Of a DNA stretch of 64,000 nucleotides, positions 10,216-20,656 are shown in pieces. A model generated the notes under the pieces. It worked only from the letters and a program-made list of their open reading frames with translations, ran no database searches and was not told the origin of the DNA. The DNA is taken from the NCBI GenBank assembly GCA_013215375.1, contig JABSRB010000016.1:1-64000 (forward strand), written 5' to 3'. The DNA comes from Oceanospirillaceae bacterium. Lineage in GTDB: Bacteria; Pseudomonadota; Gammaproteobacteria; Pseudomonadales; Balneatricaceae. The position numbers and the translations under genes are program-made. Each line of letters opens with the position of its first letter. Positions within the stretch are counted from its first letter, which is position 1.

Positions 10216-11223
10216 TTGATGATCCACTGTAAACAGAGAAGGAGCTTGTCCGAGAATAGCGATCGTAGCGAGGGCTTGGATAATTTAGGTAAATTTAACG
10301 GTCATTTGAGGCGAATAAATTGTCTGGAACAATTTATAATGCCAGCCCCGAAGGGGAGAGGCATAGGGACATGCCGAATAATAGCGTGCTATTTAACGAA
10401 ATTGAGCGTTGGATTTAACAAAATAGACGAATCCGCAGTAGATCAGTCTGTTCTCGGACAGGCTCCTAGTAAGCAAAGTGGCCAGGCAATGGTAGAGATG
10501 ATTGTCATCTCTTTTACGGCGCTGTTATTACTTTTTGGTATTATTCAATTCGCACTTTTATACAATGCAAAAACGGTATTGAATTATGCTACTTTTGAAG
10601 CGGCGCGAATCGGCGCATTGAATTATGCACACCCTGACGCTATGCGCTTGGCGTTAGCACAAAAACTTGCTGTTTTAGAGCCGGTAACACCATTAGAAAA
10701 ACTAAGTTTTGTCCCTACAATGGTGTGGGATAAAACCAAGGATTATCAGCAATTGGTTGCACAACAAGAGGGCTTCTTGGAGGAATTTGATTCTATTGCA
10801 TGTATTAAGAGGGTCAGTCCAACTGATAATTCTGGACATTGGCAAAGTGCTATAAAAGCCCCTGGTGGCGTAGACAGTATTCCAAATGATCATTTGTTAC
10901 ATAGAGATAGAGACCTTGATAGTGAAGGTCTTTCAATTCAAGATGCTAACCTTTTAAAAATATCTGTGAGTTACTGTCCAAAAATGATAGTGCCTATTGT
11001 GTCCTCTGTGGTTAAAAATTTGATGCTGCTTGATCGATATAATGAACTCCCAGTCAGCGGCAGTTTTATGGAAAACCAACTTGAGGGCTATCTGCCTCCT
11101 GATAGCTTGACTGAGTTTCAAACGTCTTGTTATGAAAACAATCGATTTCCAATGGTTGCCCAAGCGTTAATTCGTATGCAAACGCCTGTTGGAAAGTATT
11201 CGTTTTCGGACTGTGGAAGTTGA
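10216..11223 (+). CDS. TadE-like pseudopilin with an anomalous N-terminal extension
   Basis: KQSGQAMVEMIVISFTALLLLFGIIQFALLYNAKTVLNYATFEAARIGALN is canonical TadE; the ~90 upstream residues are encoded largely by an inverted-repeat element (10240-10467). True start uncertain. Confidence 0.65.
   Translation: MMIHCKQRRSLSENSDRSEGLDNLGKFNGHLRRINCLEQFIMPAPKGRGIGTCRIIACYLTKLSVGFNKIDESAVDQSVLGQAPSKQSGQAMVEMIVISFTALLLLFGIIQFALLYNAKTVLNYATFEAARIGALNYAHPDAMRLALAQKLAVLEPVTPLEKLSFVPTMVWDKTKDYQQLVAQQEGFLEEFDSIACIKRVSPTDNSGHWQSAIKAPGGVDSIPNDHLLHRDRDLDSEGLSIQDANLLKISVSYCPKMIVPIVSSVVKNLMLLDRYNELPVSGSFMENQLEGYLPPDSLTEFQTSCYENNRFPMVAQALIRMQTPVGKYSFSDCGS
10240..10467. repeat. MITE-like element with terminal inverted repeats (element 1)
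   Basis: GGAGCTTGTCCGAGAA (10241-10256) versus TTCTCGGACAGGCTCC (10451-10466), 15/16 as inverted repeat. Internal hairpins: ATAAATTGT/ACAATTTAT (10315-10337), CCCC-GAA-GGGG (10346-10356), GGCAT/ATGCC (10360-10375), AATAGC/GCTATT (10380-10393). Confidence 0.75.
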
Positions 11224-11269
11224 CTTCCATGCAATCGAATAGTGGTTAGGTTTACAATTGGGGTGAGCA

Positions 11270-12058
11270 TTGTCTGAAGAGATTAAACATTTCAAGTTCG
11301 CCAGCTGTACAGACATAGGTCCTAGCTATAGCGTTAATCAAGATAGCCTTGAATATAACCAGGGGAATAAAAGTTTTGTATTGGCCGATGGCGTAGGCGG
11401 ACATCAGGGCGGGGAAATAGCCAGCCACTTTATCGTTAAAAATTTAATGGCGGGTCAGTCGATTATCGGCCAGCAGATAACTAATCCGGCGATGCTCAAG
11501 CAAGTGCTCAAGTTATTGGTGATTCAGGCGGACAGCCAATTAAAAGACTTAGGTATCACTAAAGAACTTGATATGGGAACCACGGTAGTGACTGGGTTAG
11601 TGGTAGGCCAGCAACTGCATTACACTTATGTTGGCGATTCACGTTTATACTTGCTGCGCAATAACCTACTGGCGCAGCTAACTACAGACGATACTTTAAA
11701 GCAGCAGGTGATGGACAGTACGCAGTTATTTAACTCCCCCGTAAACATTGCCGTGCCAAGTAATATAGTGACTCAGGCCCTAGGTTTAACCTCGCCAATA
11801 AATGTTCACTACGGCTACTTGAACTTAAAGCCTGGGGATATATTGCTCTGCTCTACCGATGGCCTACACGATGTTTTGAGCTTGGCGCAGCTACAAAAAC
11901 AACTAAATACGTTGACCACTTTGCAACAGTGTGCCGATGATTTAGTCGCTAAGGCACTGAAACTAGGTAGTCGAGATAATATCAGTGTTTTATTAATGGA
12001 GTACCCACAACCACTCTACGAATCACTGGTGAACAAAGTGAAACAATGTTTGGCCTAA
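11270..12058 (+). CDS. PP2C-family protein serine/threonine phosphatase
   Basis: TTG start; PP2C motifs (SVNQDSLEY, LADGVGGHQGGEIAS, VGDSRLYLLR, STDGLHDVL, GSRDNISVLLMEY). Confidence 0.88.
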   Translation: MSEEIKHFKFASCTDIGPSYSVNQDSLEYNQGNKSFVLADGVGGHQGGEIASHFIVKNLMAGQSIIGQQITNPAMLKQVLKLLVIQADSQLKDLGITKELDMGTTVVTGLVVGQQLHYTYVGDSRLYLLRNNLLAQLTTDDTLKQQVMDSTQLFNSPVNIAVPSNIVTQALGLTSPINVHYGYLNLKPGDILLCSTDGLHDVLSLAQLQKQLNTLTTLQQCADDLVAKALKLGSRDNISVLLMEYPQPLYESLVNKVKQCLA

Positions 12059-12205
12059 CGAACGCTTAGTATTTCTTTTCCTGTCGCTTAAGATCAGGTT
12101 GTGTATTGTGCCGTTATCGGCGAAAATAGCCGTCATTCAATATATGCCTCGCTTTATACTCTGCCTAGAGTGCCAAAGAGGCCCCCAATTTAGAAGAAAC
12201 TAACC

Positions 12206-13792
12206 ATGTCAAATACTGCTACTGCGCTGCAAGTTGCCAAGCGTAGAACTTTTGCTATTATCTCTCACCCAGATGCTGGTAAAACGACCATTACTGAGAA
12301 GCTATTATTACTCGGTAACTTGATTCAAAAAGCCGGTACGGTAAAAGGCAAAAAAAGTGATAGGCACGCCACATCAGACTGGATGACCATGGAGAAAGAG
12401 CGTGGTATTTCCATTACCTCTTCGGTGATGCAATTCCACTGGAATGACAAAGTAGTCAACCTACTTGATACTCCCGGTCACGAAGACTTCTCTGAAGATA
12501 CCTACCGTACACTGACAGCTGTTGACAGCGCGTTGATGGTGGTTGATGGGGCTAAAGGGGTCGAGGATCGTACTATTAAGTTGATGGACGTTTGTCGCTT
12601 GCGCGATACGCCTATCTTCTCCTTTGTCAATAAAATGGACCGCGATATTCGCGATCCTATCGAGCTGTTAGATGAGATAGAGAGCGTGCTTAAAATTGCC
12701 GCGGCGCCGATTAACTGGCCGATCGGTATGAGTACCTTTTTTAAAGGTGTCTACAATTTAGTCACTGGCGAGATTCATGTATATACCCCAGGGCGAGGCG
12801 CGGTATTGCCTGAAGATATCCGTATTAAAAGCTTGGAATCGGATGAGGCAAAAGCGTTACTCGGAGATCTTTACGATGATTTTGTCGAAGAGATCGAGCT
12901 GGTGCGTGGTGCCACCAATGAATTTGATCGCGAGGCGTTTTTAGCCGGTAAATTGACTCCGGTATTTTTTGGTACAGCGCTGGGTAATTTTGGCGTCAAA
13001 GAAATGCTCGATGGTTACACAGACTTTGCTCCAGCACCTATTGCTCGCTCTACTGTGAGTCGAGTGGTTGAGGCTGATGAAGAAAAGTTTTCGGGCTTTA
13101 TCTTTAAAATTCAAGCTAACATGGACCCTAAACATCGCGATCGTATCGCCTTCATGCGCATCTGCTCTGGCAGTTATTCTAAGGGCATGAAAATGCGTCA
13201 CTGTCGTATTAAAAAGGATGTCAAAGTTGCCGATGCGGTAACCTTTTTAGCCGGTGATCGCGAGAGCGTTGAAGAGGCATGGTCGGGTGATATCATCGGC
13301 TTGCACAACCACGGTACCATCCAAATAGGCGATACTTTTAGTGCGGGTGAAGAGCTAAAATTTACCGGTATCCCCCACTTTGCGCCGGAGTTATTTAAAA
13401 AAGTGCGCCCGGTTGATCCGCTAAAAGCCAAGCAGCTACGCAAAGGTTTGCAGCAATTGGCTGAAGAGGGTGCGGTGCAGTTGTTTATGCCTAAGCGAAA
13501 TAATGACATGATCTTAGGCGCGGTTGGTGTACTACAGTTTGAGGTGGTTATGTTCCGCCTAAAAGATGAGTACAAGGTCGAGTGTCTGTACGAGACCATT
13601 TCAGTGCAAACTGCTCGTTGGGTGGAGTGTGATGACGCTAAAATACTTGAAGAGCTCATTCGCAAAGCGCATGATAATTTGGCAATAGACGGCGGTGGCT
13701 TACTCACGTATTTGGCGCCGACCAGAGTTAACTTGATGCTGACTGAAGAGCGTTGGCCAGATGTGCAGTTCAGAGCTACACGTGAGCACTAA
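12206..13792 (+). CDS. prfC: Peptide chain release factor 3
   Basis: GTPase [59 protein letters not shown]; full-length RF3. Confidence 0.97.
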   Translation: MSNTATALQVAKRRTFAIISHPDAGKTTITEKLLLLGNLIQKAGTVKGKKSDRHATSDWMTMEKERGISITSSVMQFHWNDKVVNLLDTPGHEDFSEDTYRTLTAVDSALMVVDGAKGVEDRTIKLMDVCRLRDTPIFSFVNKMDRDIRDPIELLDEIESVLKIAAAPINWPIGMSTFFKGVYNLVTGEIHVYTPGRGAVLPEDIRIKSLESDEAKALLGDLYDDFVEEIELVRGATNEFDREAFLAGKLTPVFFGTALGNFGVKEMLDGYTDFAPAPIARSTVSRVVEADEEKFSGFIFKIQANMDPKHRDRIAFMRICSGSYSKGMKMRHCRIKKDVKVADAVTFLAGDRESVEEAWSGDIIGLHNHGTIQIGDTFSAGEELKFTGIPHFAPELFKKVRPVDPLKAKQLRKGLQQLAEEGAVQLFMPKRNNDMILGAVGVLQFEVVMFRLKDEYKVECLYETISVQTARWVECDDAKILEELIRKAHDNLAIDGGGLLTYLAPTRVNLMLTEERWPDVQFRATREH

Positions 13793-13801
13793 TTGACACA
13801 A

Positions 13802-13827
13802 ATCTATGTGGCGCTAGTCACATAGAT
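13802..13827. terminator. Hairpin between convergent prfC and adhesin genes
   Basis: ATCTATGTG-gcgctagt-CACATAGAT perfect 9-bp stem; weak U-tract. Confidence 0.45.
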
Positions 13828-13849
13828 CTCCCTCCCTTACGTTTATCCT

Positions 13850-16800
13850 TTAAAGCACAATACTGGAATTGCGCAGCGCATCGTCATTAGCGCTAGTATC
13901 TAGCACTTCTACATTGGCCGGTGTATTTTCAATAACACTGTGTATTAGCTTGCTGCTATTTGTTGATGTAAAGGCAGGTGCTGTTTGCGTTTGGCTTATC
14001 TGCTGTGAAAATAACAGCTCTACACTGTTAGAATGGCTGCTCAACTCAATAGAAAACTGACTTAATGCTGCATCATCTTGCTCGGTAAAATTAAGCCAGA
14101 CATCCGCCATTTGATGGCTGTCGCCACTGCTATCTGTCCACTGTGATTGCTTGCCAATTAAGTTGTCGTTTTGCCATTCATTGGTATCGCTGGCCAGTAA
14201 ATTGAGCTCGGCGACATTGCTGTCTTTTAAATAGGTGAGCTCCCCCTCTTGGACTATGGCGTCGCTATTTCTATCTTGCCAGGTCTGTAATTCATTAAAC
14301 AGTTCATCAAAGGCATTGATCACTCCGTCGTGGTTGCTGTCTAAATCTGCTAAAGCAGCGTATCCATCCTTGGCGTTACTGCCGTTATTAAGTCGGGTTG
14401 CGCTGCCGAATAGCTCGTTGGCGGCGTTTATTTGACCGTCTCCGTTGATGTCGCGGACTAGCAAAGCATCGTCATTGGCTACCCATGCGGTATGCTCTTT
14501 GACACCATCCCCGTCGATATCGAAGCTGACGCCAGTTGCTAAGGTGGTAGTTTCAATACCGTCGCCGTCGAGATCGAGGATGATGGGTGTCGCTAAAATA
14601 AGTTCGGCGGCGCGCACTTCTAAGATGGTGAAACCGTTGCCTAAACCATTTAATATTGAATCGTGGCCGATAATACGAAATTTGGCGATAGTATCTGAGT
14701 CGTTAATTTCAGCGGATAAAGCTTGGGTGATATTGACCCTAAGGTGAGCTTGAACGTTGTCGGGTATGGCTAAATGTTCAATAGTACCTAGTAGCGTATC
14801 AGAGGCATCAAAGACTTGAATATCAAAATCATTGTCGCGAGTTAAATTTGTATCTCTGCCGTATATATCGATGACCAATGCATTGTTATTAGCTGATTGG
14901 GTGTATTGAGTATTTAGATCGTAGTTTAAAACGACGTCAACACCATCGAGCTCATCTCCGTGAAAGCCCGCATTGCTTGAATAAGTTTGATTGGGAGCAG
15001 GCGATGCAGGGTTTAATGCCTGATAATTAAATGCATCGCTCAAAGTTGCTTCTAAAGAGCCACTAAAGCCACTCACAGAACTGCCGGTATTATTGGCGGT
15101 TAAAGTGATTTCGTTGGATGTATTTACCAAGTCGGCAGCGCGAATTTCCATTAAAGTGAAGTAGTTGTTAGGGTTGCTTGTTGTTGAGTCGTGGGCGATT
15201 ATCCTAAACGCACCAATAGTATCGCCGTCCGCTAGGACGGGCGATAATAATTCACTGACATTGACTCTTAAATGGGGTGCAGTTGTATTGGGCAGTGCTA
15301 GATTTTCTATACTGCCTAGTAGTGCTCCATTGTGGTCAAAGATTAAAATGTCGAAATCGTCATCGGTGGTGTTATAACTATCTCGACCATAGAGGTCGAT
15401 GACCAAGGCATTATTATTAGAAAATTGCGTATAAAGTGTATTCAAATCGTAGTTTAAAACAGCGTCGTTGCCAGGGGCTTCTACGCTGTGGAAACCAACA
15501 TTGGTCGGCTGGTAGTGGTGATTTGGTGATGCTGAAATTGGGTTCAGTGGCTGATAATCAAAATTATCCGTCAAAGTTGCCTCCATAGACCCACTAAAGC
15601 CACTCACGGAACTGCCGATATTATTGGCCGTTAAAGTGATTTCAGTGGATATATTGATGATATCAGCGGCGCGAATCTCCATTAAAGTAAAGTAGTTGTT
15701 TGGGTTGCTAGTCGTTGAATCGTGGGCGATTATTCTAAACGCACCGACAGTATCGCCATCCAATAGAGGGGGGGATAATAAATCACTTACATTCACCCTT
15801 AAGTGGGCTGTGCTTGTATCGGGCAGCGCTAAATTTTCGATGCTGCCCAGTAATACCCCACTGCTGTCAAAGATTAAAATATCGAAATCGTTATCAGTGG
15901 TAAAATAGTTATCTCTACCATAGAGGTCGATGACAAAAGAATTATTATTAGAAAATTGTCGATAGTGTGTATTCAAATCATAGTTTAAGACAGCGTCGTC
16001 GCCAGGGGCTTCTACGCTGTGGAAACCAACATTAGTCGGCTGGTAGTGGTGATTTGGTGAAGATGAAATTGGATTCATTGGCTGGTAATCAAAACTATCC
16101 GTCAAGGTCGCCTGCAAAGACCCACTAAAACCACTCACAGAACTGCCAGTATTATTGGCGGTTAACGTTATCTCAGTAGGCAGAGCTAGTAACTGCAGGG
16201 TAGTTGTCACAGGCTGTGAATCGTCGATGCCGTCATTAATTCGCCAGCTAATATTACGATCAGTAGTGTCGGGATTAATACTGTTGATGTTGGTATAAGT
16301 GACACTGCGCAGGGCAGCTTGGTACTGCGTTATCGAACCGCTGCCAGTCAAAGTCAGCACGCCGCTGCTAGCATCGTAATTACCGTTAATGTTGGCTGTA
16401 TTGGTAAAACTGAGTAAGTCTTCATTAGCTATAAAACCAGCATCGATGTTAATAGATGCAGAGACCAACATGGTGTTATCAGCGTCAGCCAGCATGATTT
16501 TATCGGCAATAGTAGCTCCCATGCCTCCAATTGCAAAAGAGCTGAAAGAGCTGATAGATGCAGGACTACCAAAGGCGACAGCATCATTGTTGTTAATTGA
16601 TTGATCTGCTAGTGGATCGCTGCCATCAAAGGCGTAGTTGAAAATAGTGGCGCTATCTTGATTGAGGTCTGAATAGTCGCCGCTGGCGAGGGTCGTTATT
16701 TCGGCCTGTGACAAGGTTCTAGCCAATACCGCAACGTTATCCATACTGCCTTTAAATGGATGGGTGCCCACACTAGAGTTACCAATAAGATTATAATCGC

Positions 16801-19800
16801 GAGTGATATTATCGGGGGTGTGGATAACTAATGGGCCTGTTTCAACAACGCTATTAATAGTGACAGTAATAATAGAAGGGTCTATGGCAATGCCATTTTT
16901 ATAGATAGTCACAGTGCCATCAATGGCGTGATTGATGACTATATTGATAGTCTCGTTCTCTGTGAAAAAGTCTGCTACTTTAATTGTTTTCGCGATGCCG
17001 CCAACCCGTACGGCATAATGTAAAGTGGTTGTTGCAGCAGAATTAGAGAGCCTTATGTTGTCTGTTACGCCTCCCGCTTTTGATAAATCTAAGATATGCC
17101 CAAAATTTTGCAGGGTTTCTATGGTGACAGTGGCCGCGATCGACATCCCTAAGAAATTACCGCTGCTGTCATGCAGGCCTTGATTCGCCATAATATCTGG
17201 CAGTGCTAAATGATCATCGATCCCATCGAAAGACATTTGTTGCTGGCCGCTAAAAACGAGTGGAATTTGGTTGGGAACTAACTCGACCAAGGTATTTACC
17301 ACCGCTGAGTCATCAATACCATCATTGACGCTCCAGCTAATAGTGCGATCAGCAGTGCTGGGGTTCACACTATTACTATTTGAGTAAGCCACACTGCGCA
17401 GTGCATCTTGGTACTGCTCAACAGTGGCACTACCTGTTAGAGTCATAACACCTGTGCTGGGGTTGTAGATACCGCTGATAACTGCGGTGTCGGTAAAAGA
17501 CAGTGAATCTTCAGTGCTGTCAAAACCTGTGTTAATACTAATAGTGGCGGAAGAGAGATGGGTGTTATCTGCATCAATCAACAGTATTTCAGCGCCGACA
17601 ATAATTTCAGATCCGCCAATAACGAAATCCACAGCATCGGTAATTGTTTGAGGAGCGCCAATAGCAGTTGCATCATATCCATTGCCACTTTGATCGGTGA
17701 GCGGATCGCTACCATCAAAAGCATAGTTAAAAATAGTCGCGCTGTCTTGATTGAGAGCGGAATAATCGCCGCTGGCGAGTGTGGTTATTTCGGCCTCTGA
17801 TAAGGTTCTGGCCACTAAGGAGATATTATCCATAGAGCCTTCAAAGAAAGCGGTGCCAGCGGCATGGGATTTTCCAATCAGGTTAGTGGTACGGGTCACG
17901 TTAACAGGGGTTAGGATAATTATTGGATCAGGAGCTGGTGAGTTATTAATAGTAATAGCATTAACAGCGGGATCAATTTCAATGCCATTTCTATAGATAG
18001 TCACCACGCCATTACTGGCGTGATTAATCACTAAGTCGACGTTTTGTCCGAGAGTGAAGAAATTTTGGACGTCGACGGCAAAGTTACTAGTACCGTCATT
18101 TATTTCGTAGCGTAATGTGGAGGTTGCCCATTTATTGGATATATATATATTATGGTTATTAGCCCCACCAGCAGATAAATCGATAATACGATTGAAATGA
18201 TTAAATGCATCCATGGTGACGCTTGCCGCTATCGACATGCCTAAGAAGTTACCGTTAGAGTCGTGCAAACCTTGATTTTGTAAAATAGTGGGGAATGTTA
18301 AATAATCATCGTTGCCATCAAATGCCATTTTCTGCTGGTTGCTAAAAACGAGTGGAACTTGGTTGGGAACTAACTCGACCAAGGTATTTACCACCGCTGA
18401 GTCATCAGTTCCATCATTGACGCTCCAGCTAATAGTGCGATCAGCCCTACTGGGATTCGCACTATTGCTATTTGAGTAAGCCACACTGCGCAGTGCATCT
18501 TGGTACTGCTCAACAGTGGCACTACCTGTTAGAGTCATAACACCTGTGCTGGTGTTGTAGTTACCGCTGATATTGGCAGTATTGGTAAAAGACAGCGAAT
18601 CTTCAGCGCTGTCAAAACCTGTGATAATGCTAATAGTGGCGGAAGATACATGGGTGTTATCTGCATCAATCAACAGTATTTCAGCGCCGACAATAATTTC
18701 AGATCCGCCAATAACGAAATCCACAGCATCGGTAATTGTTTGAGGACCGCCAATAGCGGTTGCATCATATCCATTGCCACTTTGATCGGTGAGCGGATCG
18801 CTACCATCAAAAGTGTAGTTGAAAATAGTGGCGCTATCTTGATTGAGTACGGCATAGTCGCCGCTAGCAAGATCGTCTATCTCACTTTGAGATAAAGTTC
18901 TTCCCAGCATAGCAATATTATCTATTGAGCCATCGATGTAGCGGCGGGTGGCAGAACTTGATGTTCCAATTAAATTATCGATGCGGGATTCATTAGGGGG
19001 AGGATTGACGTAAGTAGGTCCGGCAACTAATGTACCATTTTGATAAATACTAACCATACCATCACTAGCGTGATTAATAGTAACAGCGACGCTTTCCCCA
19101 AAGGTGAAGAAATTGGCGATATTAAGTGTATCTGGAAGGTGGCTGTCATAGACCAGATATTGAAATTCCCCAGGAACTGTGGTTAAACCCGCCATAATAT
19201 TTTTGTTAACGGCACCCCCTGCACCAAAATCGATAATCTTACCGTAGTGTTGATGTGCATCCATAGTTAGGGTGAATGCAATCGATAACCCCAAAAAATC
19301 ACCATTGCTGGCGTGTAAGCCTTGGTTGGCCATGATATTGGGTACTTCAAGATAATCATTAACACCATCAAAGTTCATTTGTTGCTGAGCGCTAAATAAT
19401 AGTGGAGCATCATTAATTGGATTGATATTGATAGTGGATGTAGCAGCTATTGAGTCTGAGTTACCATCATTAACCCTCCAGCTGATGATGCGATTATCGA
19501 CACTTGGGTTTAGGTGGTTATTGTTTGTATAAGTGACGCTTTGCAAAGCGCTCTGATACTCGCTAATAGTTGCGCTTCCGCTCAAGCTTAATACACCCGT
19601 CGCTGTGTTATAGCTTCCTGTGATTGCTCCTGAGTCTATAAAACTTAATAAGTCTTCAGTATTGTTAAAACCGCTGCCAATACTAATACTTGCACTCATT
19701 AACAGGCTGTCATCAATATCTGATAAGTTCAAACTGGCATCTATTATTTGCGCACCATCACCTTCTGTATAAATAAGCGTATCGTTGGCGCCTTCCATAA

Positions 19801-20602
19801 TCGGAGCATAGTTAGTATTGATCACGTAATTGGCAGAGAAAGCCTCGCTGCCGATGTTACCTAAAATGTCTGTATAGCTAGCGCTGACTGTAACTATATT
19901 GGTGGTATCTAATAAGTGTGCGGTGGGTGTTAATGTGGCCCTGTAAACCTTTGCATCGCCAGTGACTGCTAAGTTGCTGATAATGGCATTGTCGGCATTG
20001 ATATCGGCTAAAGTGAAATCGACGGGTGGCTGGTTAAAGGTAAAAGTAATTAGCGTTGTTTCACCTGCACTGAGATTATTATCGGCAATATAAATACTCA
20101 GGCTAGGCTCCAATTGATCAACAAGAATGCCTGACGTTTCAATGGGGCTTTTGATGTCCGCAATATCAATGTTAGTTGTGCCTGCCGGAAAGTCTGCTTT
20201 TATTAATTGATTATTAGCGATTGATTGATCGAGTAATTCTGAATAATTAGTGTCATCTGTCATGAATATATTGGCTTCAACAATGGACCCTAATGGTTCA
20301 TCGATAATGGTCTCTTCAATGTTAAGAGAGAGCAGTGCGTCTAATTCTTGGTTTTCTAACACTAAACGACAGGGGTTTTCCCCGGTACAGTTGATGAAGT
20401 AATCTTGCATGGTAATGCTGGTGCCATCAGCAAAACTCACTATCAAGCTATCACCTTGACGTACTGCTTTTGTAACAGGCGCTGAAGTGGTGGCATCGGG
20501 CTCTGGAATTATTTGGTAGGAGGCGTTTGGGTCAGTGGCAATAGATAATACTTGGCCGGGTAATACCTTGAGTAAACTTAGGCCGCTGCTGATATATAAC
20601 AT
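13850..20602 (-). CDS. Giant type I-secreted adhesin-like protein with LamG-like and other tandem repeats
   Basis: 2250 aa; repeated cadherin/BIG-like and LamG-like units; C-terminal DLDGDGIETT...DINGDGQINAANELFG...DSNHDGVINAFDELF calcium-binding region typical of RTX-type proteins; adjacent T1SS genes. Confidence 0.85.
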   Translation of the reverse strand: MLYISSGLSLLKVLPGQVLSIATDPNASYQIIPEPDATTSAPVTKAVRQGDSLIVSFADGTSITMQDYFINCTGENPCRLVLENQELDALLSLNIEETIIDEPLGSIVEANIFMTDDTNYSELLDQSIANNQLIKADFPAGTTNIDIADIKSPIETSGILVDQLEPSLSIYIADNNLSAGETTLITFTFNQPPVDFTLADINADNAIISNLAVTGDAKVYRATLTPTAHLLDTTNIVTVSASYTDILGNIGSEAFSANYVINTNYAPIMEGANDTLIYTEGDGAQIIDASLNLSDIDDSLLMSASISIGSGFNNTEDLLSFIDSGAITGSYNTATGVLSLSGSATISEYQSALQSVTYTNNNHLNPSVDNRIISWRVNDGNSDSIAATSTININPINDAPLLFSAQQQMNFDGVNDYLEVPNIMANQGLHASNGDFLGLSIAFTLTMDAHQHYGKIIDFGAGGAVNKNIMAGLTTVPGEFQYLVYDSHLPDTLNIANFFTFGESVAVTINHASDGMVSIYQNGTLVAGPTYVNPPPNESRIDNLIGTSSSATRRYIDGSIDNIAMLGRTLSQSEIDDLASGDYAVLNQDSATIFNYTFDGSDPLTDQSGNGYDATAIGGPQTITDAVDFVIGGSEIIVGAEILLIDADNTHVSSATISIITGFDSAEDSLSFTNTANISGNYNTSTGVMTLTGSATVEQYQDALRSVAYSNSNSANPSRADRTISWSVNDGTDDSAVVNTLVELVPNQVPLVFSNQQKMAFDGNDDYLTFPTILQNQGLHDSNGNFLGMSIAASVTMDAFNHFNRIIDLSAGGANNHNIYISNKWATSTLRYEINDGTSNFAVDVQNFFTLGQNVDLVINHASNGVVTIYRNGIEIDPAVNAITINNSPAPDPIIILTPVNVTRTTNLIGKSHAAGTAFFEGSMDNISLVARTLSEAEITTLASGDYSALNQDSATIFNYAFDGSDPLTDQSGNGYDATAIGAPQTITDAVDFVIGGSEIIVGAEILLIDADNTHLSSATISINTGFDSTEDSLSFTDTAVISGIYNPSTGVMTLTGSATVEQYQDALRSVAYSNSNSVNPSTADRTISWSVNDGIDDSAVVNTLVELVPNQIPLVFSGQQQMSFDGIDDHLALPDIMANQGLHDSSGNFLGMSIAATVTIETLQNFGHILDLSKAGGVTDNIRLSNSAATTTLHYAVRVGGIAKTIKVADFFTENETINIVINHAIDGTVTIYKNGIAIDPSIITVTINSVVETGPLVIHTPDNITRDYNLIGNSSVGTHPFKGSMDNVAVLARTLSQAEITTLASGDYSDLNQDSATIFNYAFDGSDPLADQSINNNDAVAFGSPASISSFSSFAIGGMGATIADKIMLADADNTMLVSASINIDAGFIANEDLLSFTNTANINGNYDASSGVLTLTGSGSITQYQAALRSVTYTNINSINPDTTDRNISWRINDGIDDSQPVTTTLQLLALPTEITLTANNTGSSVSGFSGSLQATLTDSFDYQPMNPISSSPNHHYQPTNVGFHSVEAPGDDAVLNYDLNTHYRQFSNNNSFVIDLYGRDNYFTTDNDFDILIFDSSGVLLGSIENLALPDTSTAHLRVNVSDLLSPPLLDGDTVGAFRIIAHDSTTSNPNNYFTLMEIRAADIINISTEITLTANNIGSSVSGFSGSMEATLTDNFDYQPLNPISASPNHHYQPTNVGFHSVEAPGNDAVLNYDLNTLYTQFSNNNALVIDLYGRDSYNTTDDDFDILIFDHNGALLGSIENLALPNTTAPHLRVNVSELLSPVLADGDTIGAFRIIAHDSTTSNPNNYFTLMEIRAADLVNTSNEITLTANNTGSSVSGFSGSLEATLSDAFNYQALNPASPAPNQTYSSNAGFHGDELDGVDVVLNYDLNTQYTQSANNNALVIDIYGRDTNLTRDNDFDIQVFDASDTLLGTIEHLAIPDNVQAHLRVNITQALSAEINDSDTIAKFRIIGHDSILNGLGNGFTILEVRAAELILATPIILDLDGDGIETTTLATGVSFDIDGDGVKEHTAWVANDDALLVRDINGDGQINAANELFGSATRLNNGSNAKDGYAALADLDSNHDGVINAFDELFNELQTWQDRNSDAIVQEGELTYLKDSNVAELNLLASDTNEWQNDNLIGKQSQWTDSSGDSHQMADVWLNFTEQDDAALSQFSIELSSHSNSVELLFSQQISQTQTAPAFTSTNSSKLIHSVIENTPANVEVLDTSANDDALRNSSIVL
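14605..16175 (-). repeat. Three tandem ~531-bp intragenic repeats
   Basis: EITLTANN(T/I)GSSVSGFSGS(L/M)xATL...EIRAA(D/E) motif three times; matching DNA landmarks at about 15165 and 15696. Confidence 0.85.
16200..19420 (-). repeat. Tandem ~1.09-kb intragenic repeats (LamG-like unit plus linker)
   Basis: LSQAEITTLASGDYS-LNQDSATIFNYAFDGSDPL and VEQYQDALRSVAYSNSNS recur; near-identical DNA at 17558 and 18650, related copy near 16467. Confidence 0.85.
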
Positions 20603-20656
20603 GGTGATGTTCCCGGTTGTGGATAGCCTTGAAGATGAGCCTATCCCATTAATAGC

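Noticed and set aside
13869-18895. Plus-strand ORFs opposite the giant adhesin
   Set aside because: They are shadow ORFs inside a clearly coding 6.75-kb minus-strand gene; duplicated ones simply mirror its repeats.
14605-19420. Regularly spaced repeats as a CRISPR array
   Set aside because: Repeats are 531 bp and ~1.09 kb, coding and in frame; not CRISPR-like.
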